A stretch of DNA of 64,000 nucleotides, from contig NZ_JADLQL010000001.1 of the NCBI RefSeq assembly GCF_015477805.1, forward strand, positions 1,240,001 to 1,304,000, written 5' to 3'. The DNA is from Nocardia flavorosea. GTDB lineage: Bacteria; Actinomycetota; Actinomycetes; Mycobacteriales; Mycobacteriaceae. Below the pieces are notes generated by a model. It did no database searches. It had not been told where the DNA came from and worked only from the letters and a program-made list of their open reading frames with translations. Below are positions 25,607 through 34,549 of the stretch, in pieces; the stretch's first letter is position 1; each line of letters starts with the position of its first letter. The translations under genes and the position numbers were made by a program.

Positions 25607-26087
25607 GACCGGCGATCCGCCCGGTCCCGTAACCCGGCAGGCCGGTGAAGCACCGGGTCTACCCGGCCACGCTGGATGACAGCAGCGCGCACCCGCTACC
25701 CCACGCCACTGCGTGGGCGATACGGGCAGACTCCCGCACGGCCCTGCTATCGCAGCTCCGTCGTCGACATCCCACGGAGTTCATGTGCGGTCGAATCGAG
25801 TTGGTCCCGGGAACTGCCCCCGCCCGACCCCGACCGCCGTGTTCTCCGGCGATTCGACCGGTCGAGTTTCGCCGAGACCCGCTGACCTACTGTCTCCGAA
25901 TCCGGTGTCCGCGGGACCGGCACGCTGCCGGGCGTGATGATGAGCCCCGACCATGCCGACCGGCTGCCGCCGCTGAGCTTCACCGCCGCCACAACCGGCG
26001 ATACGGCCGTATCCCGGGACCTCGACCGGGGTAATTCGAACCGGGACGCGACGGCTCGTCTCCACCGCGCCCCGGCCGGCCTTCACA
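25607..26087. other. Intergenic stretch without recognised genes
   Basis: This lies between two convergent genes. Frames here of 60–130 codons on both strands are arginine/proline-rich shadows with no ribosome-binding sites. Nothing recognised. Confidence 0.5.
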
Positions 26088-27128
26088 TCAGTCGCAGAGG
26101 GCGCGTAGCTGTTCGATCAGCGCAACCCGGTCGGCGGGGGTGGCCGCCAGTGGGGCGACGTTGAGAACGGTGACTCCGGCTTCGGCGAAGGCCGCGATAC
26201 GTTCCTTGACGTATCCGGCCGGGCCGATCAGCGAGACATCCCGGACCAACTGGTCGGGAACCGCCTGGGTGGCCTCGTCTTTCTTCCCGGCCAGGTACAG
26301 TTCCTGGATCCGGTCGGCCTCGGCGCCGTAGCCGTACTTCGTGGCGAGGGTGTGGTAGAAGTTCTTGCCCTTGGCGCCCATACCGCCGATGTAGAGTGCG
26401 AGCATGGGTTTGACGAACTCGAGCAGCGGCTCGACGTTCTCGCCGATCGCCAGGGCGGGTCCGGCGTAGACATCGAGCGGGCCGAGTTCGGGATCGCGCT
26501 TCTCTTTGCCCGCACGCAGGGCATCCCCGAAGACTGCGTCGGCGCGTTCGGGCAGGAAGAAGATCGGCTGCCAGCCTTCGGCGATTTCCGCGGCGAGGGC
26601 GACATTCTTCGGGCCGAGCGCGGCCAGTAGCACCGGGATGCGTTCGCGAACAGGGTGGTTGATCAGTTTCAGCGGCTTACCGAGTCCGGTGCCGGCGCCT
26701 TCGGGCAGCGGGATCTGATAGTACTTGCCCTGGTAGGTGAGTCGTTCCCGGCGCCACACCTTGCGGCAGATCTCGACGAGTTCGCGGGTCCGCCCGATCG
26801 GCGCATCGTAGGGAACACCGTGGAAACCTTCGATGACCTGCGGGCCGGAGGCACCCAGCCCCAGCACGAAGCGACCGTCGGAGACGAAATCGAGTCCGGC
26901 CGCGGTCATTGCGGTCAGCGTGGGCGTGCGGGTGTAGAGCTGCATGATTCCCGAAGCCAGTTGCAACCGGGTGGTTTTGGCCGCCAGGTAGCCCAGGGCA
27001 CTCACCGCGTCGAACGAGTACGCCTCGGGGACGAACACGATATCCAGGCCGGCCCGTTCCAAATCGGCCACTTCGGCTGCGGCTTCCGTGAAGCCGCCCG
27101 AGTAATTGATGCTCAATCCGATCCGCAT
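26088..27128 (-). CDS. LLM-class (F420-dependent type) oxidoreductase
   Basis: A 346-residue TIM-barrel flavin/F420 oxidoreductase of the bacterial luciferase-like family. It shows MRIGLSINYSGGF at the first strand, FVPEAYSFDAVSALGYLAAKT, LASGIMQLYTRTP, GRFVLGLGASGPQVIEGFHG and a C-terminal GPAGYVKERIAAFAEAGV. These residues match the mycobacterial F420-dependent branch, where substrates are ketones, lipids or xenobiotics. The start at ATG 27128 (not 27173) gives the canonical N-terminus. Cofactor choice between F420 and FMN is inferred from subfamily resemblance. Confidence 0.87.
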   Translation of the reverse strand: MRIGLSINYSGGFTEAAAEVADLERAGLDIVFVPEAYSFDAVSALGYLAAKTTRLQLASGIMQLYTRTPTLTAMTAAGLDFVSDGRFVLGLGASGPQVIEGFHGVPYDAPIGRTRELVEICRKVWRRERLTYQGKYYQIPLPEGAGTGLGKPLKLINHPVRERIPVLLAALGPKNVALAAEIAEGWQPIFFLPERADAVFGDALRAGKEKRDPELGPLDVYAGPALAIGENVEPLLEFVKPMLALYIGGMGAKGKNFYHTLATKYGYGAEADRIQELYLAGKKDEATQAVPDQLVRDVSLIGPAGYVKERIAAFAEAGVTVLNVAPLAATPADRVALIEQLRALCD

Positions 27129-27257
27129 GCCCTCAACATAAACCCGGCTACGGGGTGGCCCGGCACCGGCCACGCCGGTGGACGCGGTAGGTTGAGGGCG
27201 GTAACCCCATGCGCAGTGCAGCTAACTTCGAGCTACCGTATCGAGAAAGGCCCGATC

Positions 27258-27917
27258 GTGTCGCAGCCCAACCAATCGCCCCAGCCCGCCGGTACCGGTT
27301 TCGGCCGGTCGCCCATCGGCGACTACCTGGGCGAACTCGCGGCGAAGGTGCCCGCACCGGGCGGCGGCGCGGTCGCCGCCCTGCATGCGGCCCAGGGCGC
27401 GGCACTGGTCGCCATGGTCGCGCGGTACACGACCCGGGCCAAGGACGCCGAACACCGGCCGGTCGTCGACCGGATCATCGAGGCGGCCGACGCGGCCCGC
27501 GAACGCGCGCTCGCCCTTGCCGACGCGGATGCCGCGGCATTCACCGCGGTGGGCGCGGCTTACAAGCTGCCCAAGGAATCCGAGAGCGAGCAGGCGCAGC
27601 GCAGCGCAGCGATCGAGGCGGCACTGCTCGAAGCCGCCCGGGTACCGGCGGCCGTGGTAGACGAGGCCGACGGCGTACTGGCTCTCGCAGCCGAATTGCT
27701 GCCGATCGGAAACCCGAATGTAGTCACCGATATCGGGGCTGCCGGTGCGGCCGCACGGGCGGCCGCGGTGACCTCACAACTGAATATCGAGATCAATCTG
27801 GGTTCACTCCCGGACGCGCGCGCCGCGGCCTTCACCGAGGTCCTGGGCCGGATTTCGGAAATCACCGCACGTGCGGATTCGCTCCACCAGGAAGTACTCC
27901 ATACGGTCCGTACCTGA
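27258..27917 (+). CDS. Cyclodeaminase/cyclohydrolase family protein (FTCD_C)
   Basis: A 219-residue all-helical protein. Conserved FTCD_C features are the N-terminal SPIGDYLGELAAKVPAPGGGAVAAL, the central DADAAAFTAV and the IGNPNVVTDIGAAG motif that binds folate. Stand-alone members act as methenyltetrahydrofolate cyclohydrolase or formimido-THF cyclodeaminase. The GTG start at 27258 follows GAAAGG by seven bases; the frame is open much further back but across the LLM gene. Monocistronic; divergent from the LLM gene. Confidence 0.87.
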   Translation: MSQPNQSPQPAGTGFGRSPIGDYLGELAAKVPAPGGGAVAALHAAQGAALVAMVARYTTRAKDAEHRPVVDRIIEAADAARERALALADADAAAFTAVGAAYKLPKESESEQAQRSAAIEAALLEAARVPAAVVDEADGVLALAAELLPIGNPNVVTDIGAAGAAARAAAVTSQLNIEINLGSLPDARAAAFTEVLGRISEITARADSLHQEVLHTVRT

Positions 27918-28135
27918 AACGCGTGCACATATCAGCACGCACAAATTAACCAGGTATATGCCGAACTGGGATTATTCGAGATATTAGTACGAACACGGCA
28001 CGCGTAGAATGGGCGGCGTTCGGAGATATTCACACTGCTCCACCGCTCGACCCAGGCACCATCGGCTAGACCGGCCGGCGGAGTTCCGGTGGCCGGGAAC
28101 TGTTTGCTCCAGCTCGACGAGTGCAGGAGGTAACG

Positions 28136-28417
28136 GTGAGGATCGGGTACACATCGGCGCCGGCCGCGGCGGAAGTCACCGAACCGGGAATCGATGTCAT
28201 CACCGAACACGGAGTCGTCTCCAATATCGCCGACTGCTCGGCGGATCCGGGCACTTTGACACCGGGCCAGGCCCGGCGCGCCCACGATATCCACAGACTT
28301 TGTTCTCCCGAGTGTCTGGTCCGCAGACGCGCCGGCCTCACCCTGGCCATTGCCGCGCCACCGGACCGGTCTGCTTTCGGCATTTCGCCCGGCCGTTCGG
28401 CCCGTTACGGCGATTGA
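28136..28417 (+). CDS. Small Cys/His-containing hypothetical protein
   Basis: A 93-residue frame. GTG at 28136 is five bases after a perfect AGGAGG (28125–28130). It has no membrane segment and contains HDIHRLCSPECLVRRRAGL, a His-x2-His-x2-Cys-x3-Cys arrangement that could bind a metal, plus one more Cys (ADCSAD). Not recognised as a named family. It precedes the glycosyltransferase by 173 bases in the same direction, so a shared transcript is possible. Confidence 0.6.
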   Translation: MRIGYTSAPAAAEVTEPGIDVITEHGVVSNIADCSADPGTLTPGQARRAHDIHRLCSPECLVRRRAGLTLAIAAPPDRSAFGISPGRSARYGD

Positions 28418-28590
28418 TATTCCCGCGCGGCGGAGGCGAACAGCCCCGCATGCCGCGCTTCATTCCGGCCGCCGGGATATTCCGGCGTGCTTCCAGCAGC
28501 ATCACCTCGACGAATGGTTCTTGATCAGCTCCACCCATTGGCCGGGCGGCGCTCGACAACTGTCGCGCGGCCACAAAACGAGGAGGAAAG

Positions 28591-29838
28591 TTGAGCACCA
28601 TATTCACGAATGCTGATTCCGAATCGGATACTCCGGCGCGAAAACCCCGGCGCGCACGCTTCGGTGGGGCCGGGCGTAACCATCCGCTGAACATCGTGCT
28701 GGTGGCGCCCCCGTACTTCGATGTGCCCCCGGCCGGTTACGGCGGCGTGGAGGCCGTGGTCGCCGAACTCGCCGACACGCTGGTCGCGCGCGGGCACCGG
28801 GTGACACTACTGGGCGCCGGAAAGCCCGGTACGGATGCGGAATTCGTGCCGGTCTGGGAGACCACTCAGGCCGAACGGCTGGGCGACCCGTTCCCCGAGG
28901 TCGTCAACGCCCTCAAGGTGCGGCGCATGGTGGAGAAACTGGCCCGCTCCCGGCATATCGACATCATCCACGACCACACGTTCGCCGGACCCTTGAATGC
29001 CCCGGCCTACGAGAACCTGGGCATCCCGACCGCGGTCACCGTGCACGGGCCGGTCGACAACGATATGTGGGAGTACTACGGCGCTCTCGACGAGCACACC
29101 CGCCTGGTCGCGATCAGCGACCGGCAGCGCGAACTCGCCCCGAGCTTCAACTGGATCGGCCGTGTGCACAACGCGTTGCGCCCCAGCGAATGGCCGTTCC
29201 GCACCGAGAAACAGGACTATGCACTGTTCCTCGGCCGCTACGCCCCTTACAAGGGGCCGCAGCTGGCGCTGCGGGCAGCACACGAGGCCGGGATAAAGCT
29301 CGTCCTGGCCGGTAAGTGCAACGAGCCGCCCGAAAAAGCGTTCTTCGCCAAGGAGATCGAACCGCTGCTCACCGAATCCGACCATATCTTCGGTGAGGCC
29401 GACGCGGTGGCCAAACGCGAACTCCTGGCCGGTGCGCGCTGCCTGCTGTTCCCGATCCGGTGGGAAGAACCCTTCGGCATCGTGATGATCGAGGCGATGG
29501 CCTGCGGCACCCCGGTCGTCGCGTTGCGCGGCGGTGCGGTGGAAGAGGTCATCGAGGACGGCGTCACCGGCATCATCTGCGATCATCCGGACGAATTGCC
29601 CGCCGCCATCGCCAAAGCGAGCGAACTCGACCCGCATGCCTGCCGCCGCCGCGTCGAGGATTATTTCGGCGTGGATCAGCTCGGCGCGGGCTACGAGGCC
29701 GCCTATTACCGCATACTCGATGCATGGGACGAGGCCCACAGCAGGGGCCAGGCACTGTCCGCCGTCGGTATGCGCCGCAACGCCGTACCCGCGATCCGCG
29801 CCGACGCCGGCACGACACCGGTATGGAGTAGGGCATGA
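28591..29838 (+). CDS. GT4-family glycosyltransferase
   Basis: A 415-residue GT-B glycosyltransferase. The N-terminal Rossmann domain starts at NIVLVAPPYFDVPPAGYGGVEAVVAELA. The C-terminal nucleotide-sugar site has FLGRYAPYKG and the E-x7-E motif EEPFGIVMIEAMACGTPVVAL. The start is TTG at 28591, four bases after AGGAGGAAAG. It overlaps the next gene by ATGA, so the pair is coupled with a debranching-type enzyme. Likely acts on alpha-glucans or trehalose-type sugars; the acceptor is unknown. Confidence 0.88.
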   Translation: MSTIFTNADSESDTPARKPRRARFGGAGRNHPLNIVLVAPPYFDVPPAGYGGVEAVVAELADTLVARGHRVTLLGAGKPGTDAEFVPVWETTQAERLGDPFPEVVNALKVRRMVEKLARSRHIDIIHDHTFAGPLNAPAYENLGIPTAVTVHGPVDNDMWEYYGALDEHTRLVAISDRQRELAPSFNWIGRVHNALRPSEWPFRTEKQDYALFLGRYAPYKGPQLALRAAHEAGIKLVLAGKCNEPPEKAFFAKEIEPLLTESDHIFGEADAVAKRELLAGARCLLFPIRWEEPFGIVMIEAMACGTPVVALRGGAVEEVIEDGVTGIICDHPDELPAAIAKASELDPHACRRRVEDYFGVDQLGAGYEAAYYRILDAWDEAHSRGQALSAVGMRRNAVPAIRADAGTTPVWSRA

Positions 29839-31946
29839 ACGCAACGCCGAGTATTCTCAACTCCGGCCAGCCCGCCGCCATCAATGGCGGCGGGGGGACG
29901 GTCACCCTGGTCGAGGCAAGCACCTTCTGCCTGTCCGACCCACTCGGCGATATCCATTCCGGCACTTCGCAAGGACTGTTCTATCGCGATGCGCGCGTGA
30001 TCTCGCGCTGGGAACTGCGCCTGGACGGCCAGCCCGCCGAACATCTCACGGTCCTCACGCCGGAGGCGTTCAAAGGGCGATTCATCCTGCGTAAGCCCCC
30101 ACGGGCCGGGGTCGCCGACAGCACCGTTCTGGTGGTTCGCCGCCGGCTCATCGCCAACGGGCTCAAAGAGGCCATCTCCGTGCACAACCTCGGTCACGAG
30201 GATACGGCGATGACGATAACCCTGTTCGTCGACTCCGATTTCGCGGATCTGTTCGCTGTGAAGGAGGGCCGTAACCACGGCGGCGGCGCCGAACACAATG
30301 CCGTGGACGGCGATCTGCATCTGACCGATCACAACGAACCCGGCCGTGGCCTGACCGTCAGCGCCACGGGCGGGGCGGTCATGCTGCCCGGCACCATCAC
30401 CTGGCAGGTGGTGGTGCCGGCCCGGGGCCGCTGGGATACCCAGATCCTGGCCCAGCCGGTGCTCGCCCACCGCAGGGTGCAGATGGCTTTCGGTGACGAC
30501 GAGGACAGCCCGATCAGCCGGCTCAAGGCGTGGCGGGCCACCGCCACCGATCTCACCGCCACCGATCCGGCATTGTCCGAGGTGCTGCAGCGCACCGAGA
30601 GCGATCTGGGGGCCCTGCGTATCGACGGCAGTACCGACGGCGCCCCCGCCTATGTGGCCGCGGGCGCGCCCTGGTTCATGGCGCTGTTCGGCCGGGACAG
30701 TCTGCTCACTTCCTGGATGGCGTTACCGCTGGATTCGGCCCTCGCGGTCGGCACGCTGCGCCGGCTGGCGGATCTGCAGGGCACGAAGGTCGATCCGATC
30801 ACCGAGGAGGAGCCGGGGCGCATCATGCACGAGATGCGGCACGGCCCGGCCAGCGGCCAGGTGCTGGGCGGCACCGTGTACTACGGATCGGTCGACGCCA
30901 CCCCACTGTTCGTCATGCTGCTGGCCGAATGCTGGCGCTGGGGCGCCGGGGACGCGGTGGTGCGCGAACTGCTCCCGGCTGCCGACGCAGCACTGGCCTG
31001 GATCGACGAGTACGGTGACGCCGACGGCGACGGGTTCGTCGAATACCGCCGCAAAACCGATCGCGGACTGAGCAATCAGGGCTGGAAGGACAGTTTCGAC
31101 GCGATCAACGACGCAACCGGGCATCTGGCCGAACCGTCCATCGCGCTGTGCGAGGTCCAGGGCTATGTGTACGCGGCGCGCCGGGCCCGCGCCCAGCTCG
31201 CCGAATACTTCGGGGATACCGGTACCGCCGAACGCCTGCGCGAACAGGCCGAAACGCTCAAGGCACAGTTCGACGAGGCCTTCTGGGTCGCCAAGAACGG
31301 CTGGTACGCGGTGGCGCTGGACGGCCAGAAGAACCAGGTCGACGCGCTGACCAGTAACGCCGCGCAGTGTCTGTGGACCGGGATCGTATCCGACGAACGC
31401 GCCGCCGAACTGATCGAACGACTCGCCGATATGGCCATGGACAGCGGTTTCGGGCTGCGCACCCTGGCCTCCTCGATGGGCGCCTTCAACCCGATGAGCT
31501 ATCACAACGGCTCGGTGTGGCCGCACGACACCGCCATCGCCGTGGCCGGACTGTTGCGGTATCGGCATATCGCGGGCGCGAGCGAACTGGCCGAACGGCT
31601 CGCCACCGGACTGCTCGACGCGGCCTGCGAGTTCGGCGGGCGGCTACCCGAATTGTTCTGCGGGTTCGCCCGTACCGATTTCCGCTCCCCGGTCCCCTAC
31701 CCCACCTCCTGTTCGCCGCAGGCCTGGGCGAGCGCCGCCCCGCTGCTGCTGGTGCGCTCTTTCCTCGGCCTGTCGCCGTGCGCGCCGACGCGCACCCTGC
31801 GGGTGACTCCGCAACTCCCGCGAGAATGGGGCAAGGTCGGCCTGACGGACCTGCGATTGGGTGCGGCCACGGTGAGTATCCACGCCGAGGGCTCGACCAT
31901 GCATGTCCACGGGCTGCCCGACGACTGGAAACTCGTCACCGAATAG
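29835..31946 (+). CDS. Glycogen-debranching-type amylo-alpha-1,6-glucosidase
   Basis: A 703-residue protein. Residues 1–~260 form the GDE_N_bis beta-sandwich domain (TFCLSDPLGDIHSGTSQGLFYRDARVISRWEL). The remainder is an (alpha/alpha)6 barrel with WFMALFGRDSLLTSWMALPL, GRIMHEMRHGPASG, DGFVEYRRKTDRGLSNQGWKDS and YHNGSVWPHDTAIA, characteristic of the amylo-1,6-glucosidase/GH15-like clan. No signal peptide. Coupled to the GT4 gene by the ATGA overlap. It may trim branch glucans made by the partner; substrate by inference only. Confidence 0.88.
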   Translation: MNATPSILNSGQPAAINGGGGTVTLVEASTFCLSDPLGDIHSGTSQGLFYRDARVISRWELRLDGQPAEHLTVLTPEAFKGRFILRKPPRAGVADSTVLVVRRRLIANGLKEAISVHNLGHEDTAMTITLFVDSDFADLFAVKEGRNHGGGAEHNAVDGDLHLTDHNEPGRGLTVSATGGAVMLPGTITWQVVVPARGRWDTQILAQPVLAHRRVQMAFGDDEDSPISRLKAWRATATDLTATDPALSEVLQRTESDLGALRIDGSTDGAPAYVAAGAPWFMALFGRDSLLTSWMALPLDSALAVGTLRRLADLQGTKVDPITEEEPGRIMHEMRHGPASGQVLGGTVYYGSVDATPLFVMLLAECWRWGAGDAVVRELLPAADAALAWIDEYGDADGDGFVEYRRKTDRGLSNQGWKDSFDAINDATGHLAEPSIALCEVQGYVYAARRARAQLAEYFGDTGTAERLREQAETLKAQFDEAFWVAKNGWYAVALDGQKNQVDALTSNAAQCLWTGIVSDERAAELIERLADMAMDSGFGLRTLASSMGAFNPMSYHNGSVWPHDTAIAVAGLLRYRHIAGASELAERLATGLLDAACEFGGRLPELFCGFARTDFRSPVPYPTSCSPQAWASAAPLLLVRSFLGLSPCAPTRTLRVTPQLPREWGKVGLTDLRLGAATVSIHAEGSTMHVHGLPDDWKLVTE

Positions 31947-32065
31947 CAATCACCCGGTGTGTCTACATCGCAAACAGGTGCCGGGACGATATCCTGGCTG
32001 GTTTAGTTGATCATGGCCCCTTAGGATGGACCTCTGTCCACCAGTCCTCCGTAAGGGGTGGAACC

Positions 32066-32818
32066 ATGAATATTGTTGCCCGGCACCTGTTTCTGGCTCT
32101 CACGATCGCACTGTCACTGATCGTCTTTCCGGCGGGCGCGAATGCCGTGACGGCCGGTGCGGCCGATTCCACGGCCGTCACCTCGGTCGCTCCGGCCGAC
32201 GGCGCAGTCGTCGGAATCGCCCATCCGGTTACCGTCCGGTTTCCGGATACGGTCACCGATCGCGCACGCGCCGAGAAATCGCTGACGGTCACCGCCGACC
32301 GGCCCCTGCCCGGTACGTACTCCTGGCGCGGCGACCGGGAACTGACCTGGACACCGAGCGGTTTTCTCCCGGCGAACACCACTTTCACGGTGAACTTCGG
32401 TGATCAGCACACCCAGTTCCAGACCAACGGCGGAGTCGTCGCCGACGCGAACATGTCCACCCACACCTTCACCGTCTCCATCGGCGGCAACGTGGTGCGC
32501 ACCATGCCGGCGTCGATGGGTAAGCCGGGGTTCGAAACCCCGACCGGCACCTATCCGGTCCTGGAGAAGTTCCGAAACCTCATTTTCGATTCCCGCACCA
32601 TCGGGATCCCCCTGGATTCGCCGGAGGGGTACCTGATCGACGGCGAGTGGGCCGTACGGCTCACCTGGGGCGGGGTCTTCGTTCATTCCGCACCGTGGTC
32701 GGTGGGCCAGCAGGGCAATTCCAATGTCAGCCACGGGTGTATCAATCTGGCCCCCGGTGACGCGGCCTGGTACTACGAGAACGTCGGTATCGGTGATCCT
32801 GTGAACATTCACTGGTGA
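32066..32818 (+). CDS. L,D-transpeptidase (YkuD)
   Basis: A 250-residue exported protein. Residues 1–30 are a signal peptide (ending GANA). An Ig-like domain (about 40–120) is followed by a YkuD catalytic domain with HSAPWSVGQ and SHGCINL; Cys225 is the nucleophile. It would make 3→3 cross-links or attach proteins to peptidoglycan. No lipobox is present, unlike M. tuberculosis LdtMt2. It is shorter than usual two-Ig-domain homologs. ATG 32066 has AAGGGG upstream. Confidence 0.9.
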   Translation: MNIVARHLFLALTIALSLIVFPAGANAVTAGAADSTAVTSVAPADGAVVGIAHPVTVRFPDTVTDRARAEKSLTVTADRPLPGTYSWRGDRELTWTPSGFLPANTTFTVNFGDQHTQFQTNGGVVADANMSTHTFTVSIGGNVVRTMPASMGKPGFETPTGTYPVLEKFRNLIFDSRTIGIPLDSPEGYLIDGEWAVRLTWGGVFVHSAPWSVGQQGNSNVSHGCINLAPGDAAWYYENVGIGDPVNIHW

Positions 32819-32912
32819 GCCGGCCCGGCCCCAGCGCTGCGCCGCGCCCGCCGATCCACTAGAAAAGTGGTCAGCGAGCGCACGCAGTGAATCGATGAAG
32901 GGGGCCCGCGTC

Positions 32913-34481
32913 ATGGACCGACCGCCGCCGGGTCCCGGCACCGGCGGGGAGAACCCGCCCACCCGACCCGGACCCGATGCCGACGATTCCGGCCGCAGGC
33001 GCCCCCCGGAACATCCCCCGTTCCCGGACTCCGGCGGGCAACGGCCGGGACCCGGCAGCACGAACGGCCCGGTGCTCCCGGCCAGGCGCGGCCACACCGA
33101 ACCCGGGTATCCGCCCGACGAGCCGCAGGCGGATCCGATGCCCACCGTGCCCATCCCGCTACTGCCGGATATGGGCAGCTCTGCCTCGGGAACTCCGGCC
33201 GGCTCCCGGCCGGGCCTGCGAACCACAACGGAGCCCTCGTCTCCGGGGGCAGCCGCCCCGGATTTCCCACGACACACCGGATCACCCGGCGCCGGCGTTC
33301 CCACCCCTTCAGCACCCGATACAGCAGGTCCCTGGACCATTCCCGCCGGCACCACAGGTGGTCCCGAACCGTCGCCGCCGGACCTCGGCAGTTCTCGGCA
33401 CGGGCAGCCGGCCGCGGATACCCGCCGCCCGATACCTCCGCGATCAGCGGAGCCGCATCGCCGGCATCGGGACTCGGCGGGGTCGCACAACCTGCCTGGG
33501 ACCACGGCCGATCCCGTACACCGGCCGCCGGCCGGAACCGGACCGGAGCATCGACCACCCCGCCCGGCCGGTTACCCGGCGGACCCGCTGGATGCCGGCG
33601 TGCCGGGTCATCTTGCGGCCGAGGCAGACGAGCCGCTTTCGAACGCCCGGTACGAAGGTAATTGGGCGGACTGGATGATGTCTTCGGACGGCTATCCCCC
33701 GAGACCCGGCGGCGACACCGTGGAACCGCATCCGTCCGGGCCAGGTGCTGCTCCGTCAGGCGACGAACCTCCGGTCGAGGAGGTACGTGCGCCGGAAAAC
33801 CCGGAGGACGCCGGGCAGGCGCCGGGTTCGGGTACCGCTACCGTGCCGAGCACCGCGCGTGAACGGCTACGGGCCCGGCTGACCACCCACGAGAGTTCCA
33901 CCCCGATTTCGGCGACCACCCGCCCGACACCTGCTCCCGGGCGAAACCGGTCAGCTCCCATATTGCTGGGCATCGCGGGGCTCGCGGCGCTCGGAGCCGC
34001 TGCCTATGTGCAATTCGCGGTCGTGGGCGCCGGCGAACCGGACCCCGCGACCACGGCGCCGAATCCACCCGCGGCCGCGGCGGGCGATGTCTCGTCGGAG
34101 GCGGACCCCAACTGTCCGGCCGAGCGTATCGGGAACACGATCCAGGGCAACGGCCCCGGCGGCACCGGATCCGGAACCGATGCCATCTTCGGTTTCCAGC
34201 ACGCCTACTACGTGGCCCGGTCCGCGGAACAGGCGCGGACCGTGGTGGCCCCGGATGCCGCGGTTCCACCCGCGGCCGATATCCAGCGCGGTATCGACAC
34301 GATCCCGGCAGGAACCACGCACTGCCTCCGGATTACGCCGGGCGCGTTCGTCGGCCAGTACACCGTGGTCGTCACCGAACACCGGCCCGGGTCCGCGCCG
34401 CTCGGGTACAACCCGCAACTGGTCACGACGATGCGAATCGGTGACCGAACCTTGATCACCGGTATCGGCCCCATGCCCTGA
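32913..34481 (+). CDS. Proline-rich single-pass membrane protein
   Basis: A 522-residue protein. Residues 1–~330 are disordered and rich in Pro, Gly, Ser and Arg, probably cytoplasmic. A basic segment leads into one transmembrane helix (APILLGIAGLAALGAAAYVQFAVVGA, about residue 360). An extracytoplasmic C-terminal domain of about 130 residues carries two Cys (NCPAERIGNTIQGNGPGG and HCLRITPGAF), likely a disulfide. That domain is recurrent in nocardial proteins of unknown function. The start at ATG 32913 follows AAGGGGG by eight bases. Possibly a cell-envelope assembly or secretion-associated protein; function unknown. Confidence 0.75.
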   Translation: MDRPPPGPGTGGENPPTRPGPDADDSGRRRPPEHPPFPDSGGQRPGPGSTNGPVLPARRGHTEPGYPPDEPQADPMPTVPIPLLPDMGSSASGTPAGSRPGLRTTTEPSSPGAAAPDFPRHTGSPGAGVPTPSAPDTAGPWTIPAGTTGGPEPSPPDLGSSRHGQPAADTRRPIPPRSAEPHRRHRDSAGSHNLPGTTADPVHRPPAGTGPEHRPPRPAGYPADPLDAGVPGHLAAEADEPLSNARYEGNWADWMMSSDGYPPRPGGDTVEPHPSGPGAAPSGDEPPVEEVRAPENPEDAGQAPGSGTATVPSTARERLRARLTTHESSTPISATTRPTPAPGRNRSAPILLGIAGLAALGAAAYVQFAVVGAGEPDPATTAPNPPAAAAGDVSSEADPNCPAERIGNTIQGNGPGGTGSGTDAIFGFQHAYYVARSAEQARTVVAPDAAVPPAADIQRGIDTIPAGTTHCLRITPGAFVGQYTVVVTEHRPGSAPLGYNPQLVTTMRIGDRTLITGIGPMP

Positions 34482-34549
34482 CTGCCACGATTCGGTCCGG
34501 ATCTCCTCAGGTGGTGGTCGGCCGTCCCGGCGCCGGGCAGACTCGGAAG

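Noticed and set aside
25645..26034. A 129-codon plus-strand frame after the stressosome terminator
   Set aside because: Lies downstream of a strong terminator, has no ribosome-binding site and an Arg/Pro/His-rich composition typical of noncoding GC-rich DNA.
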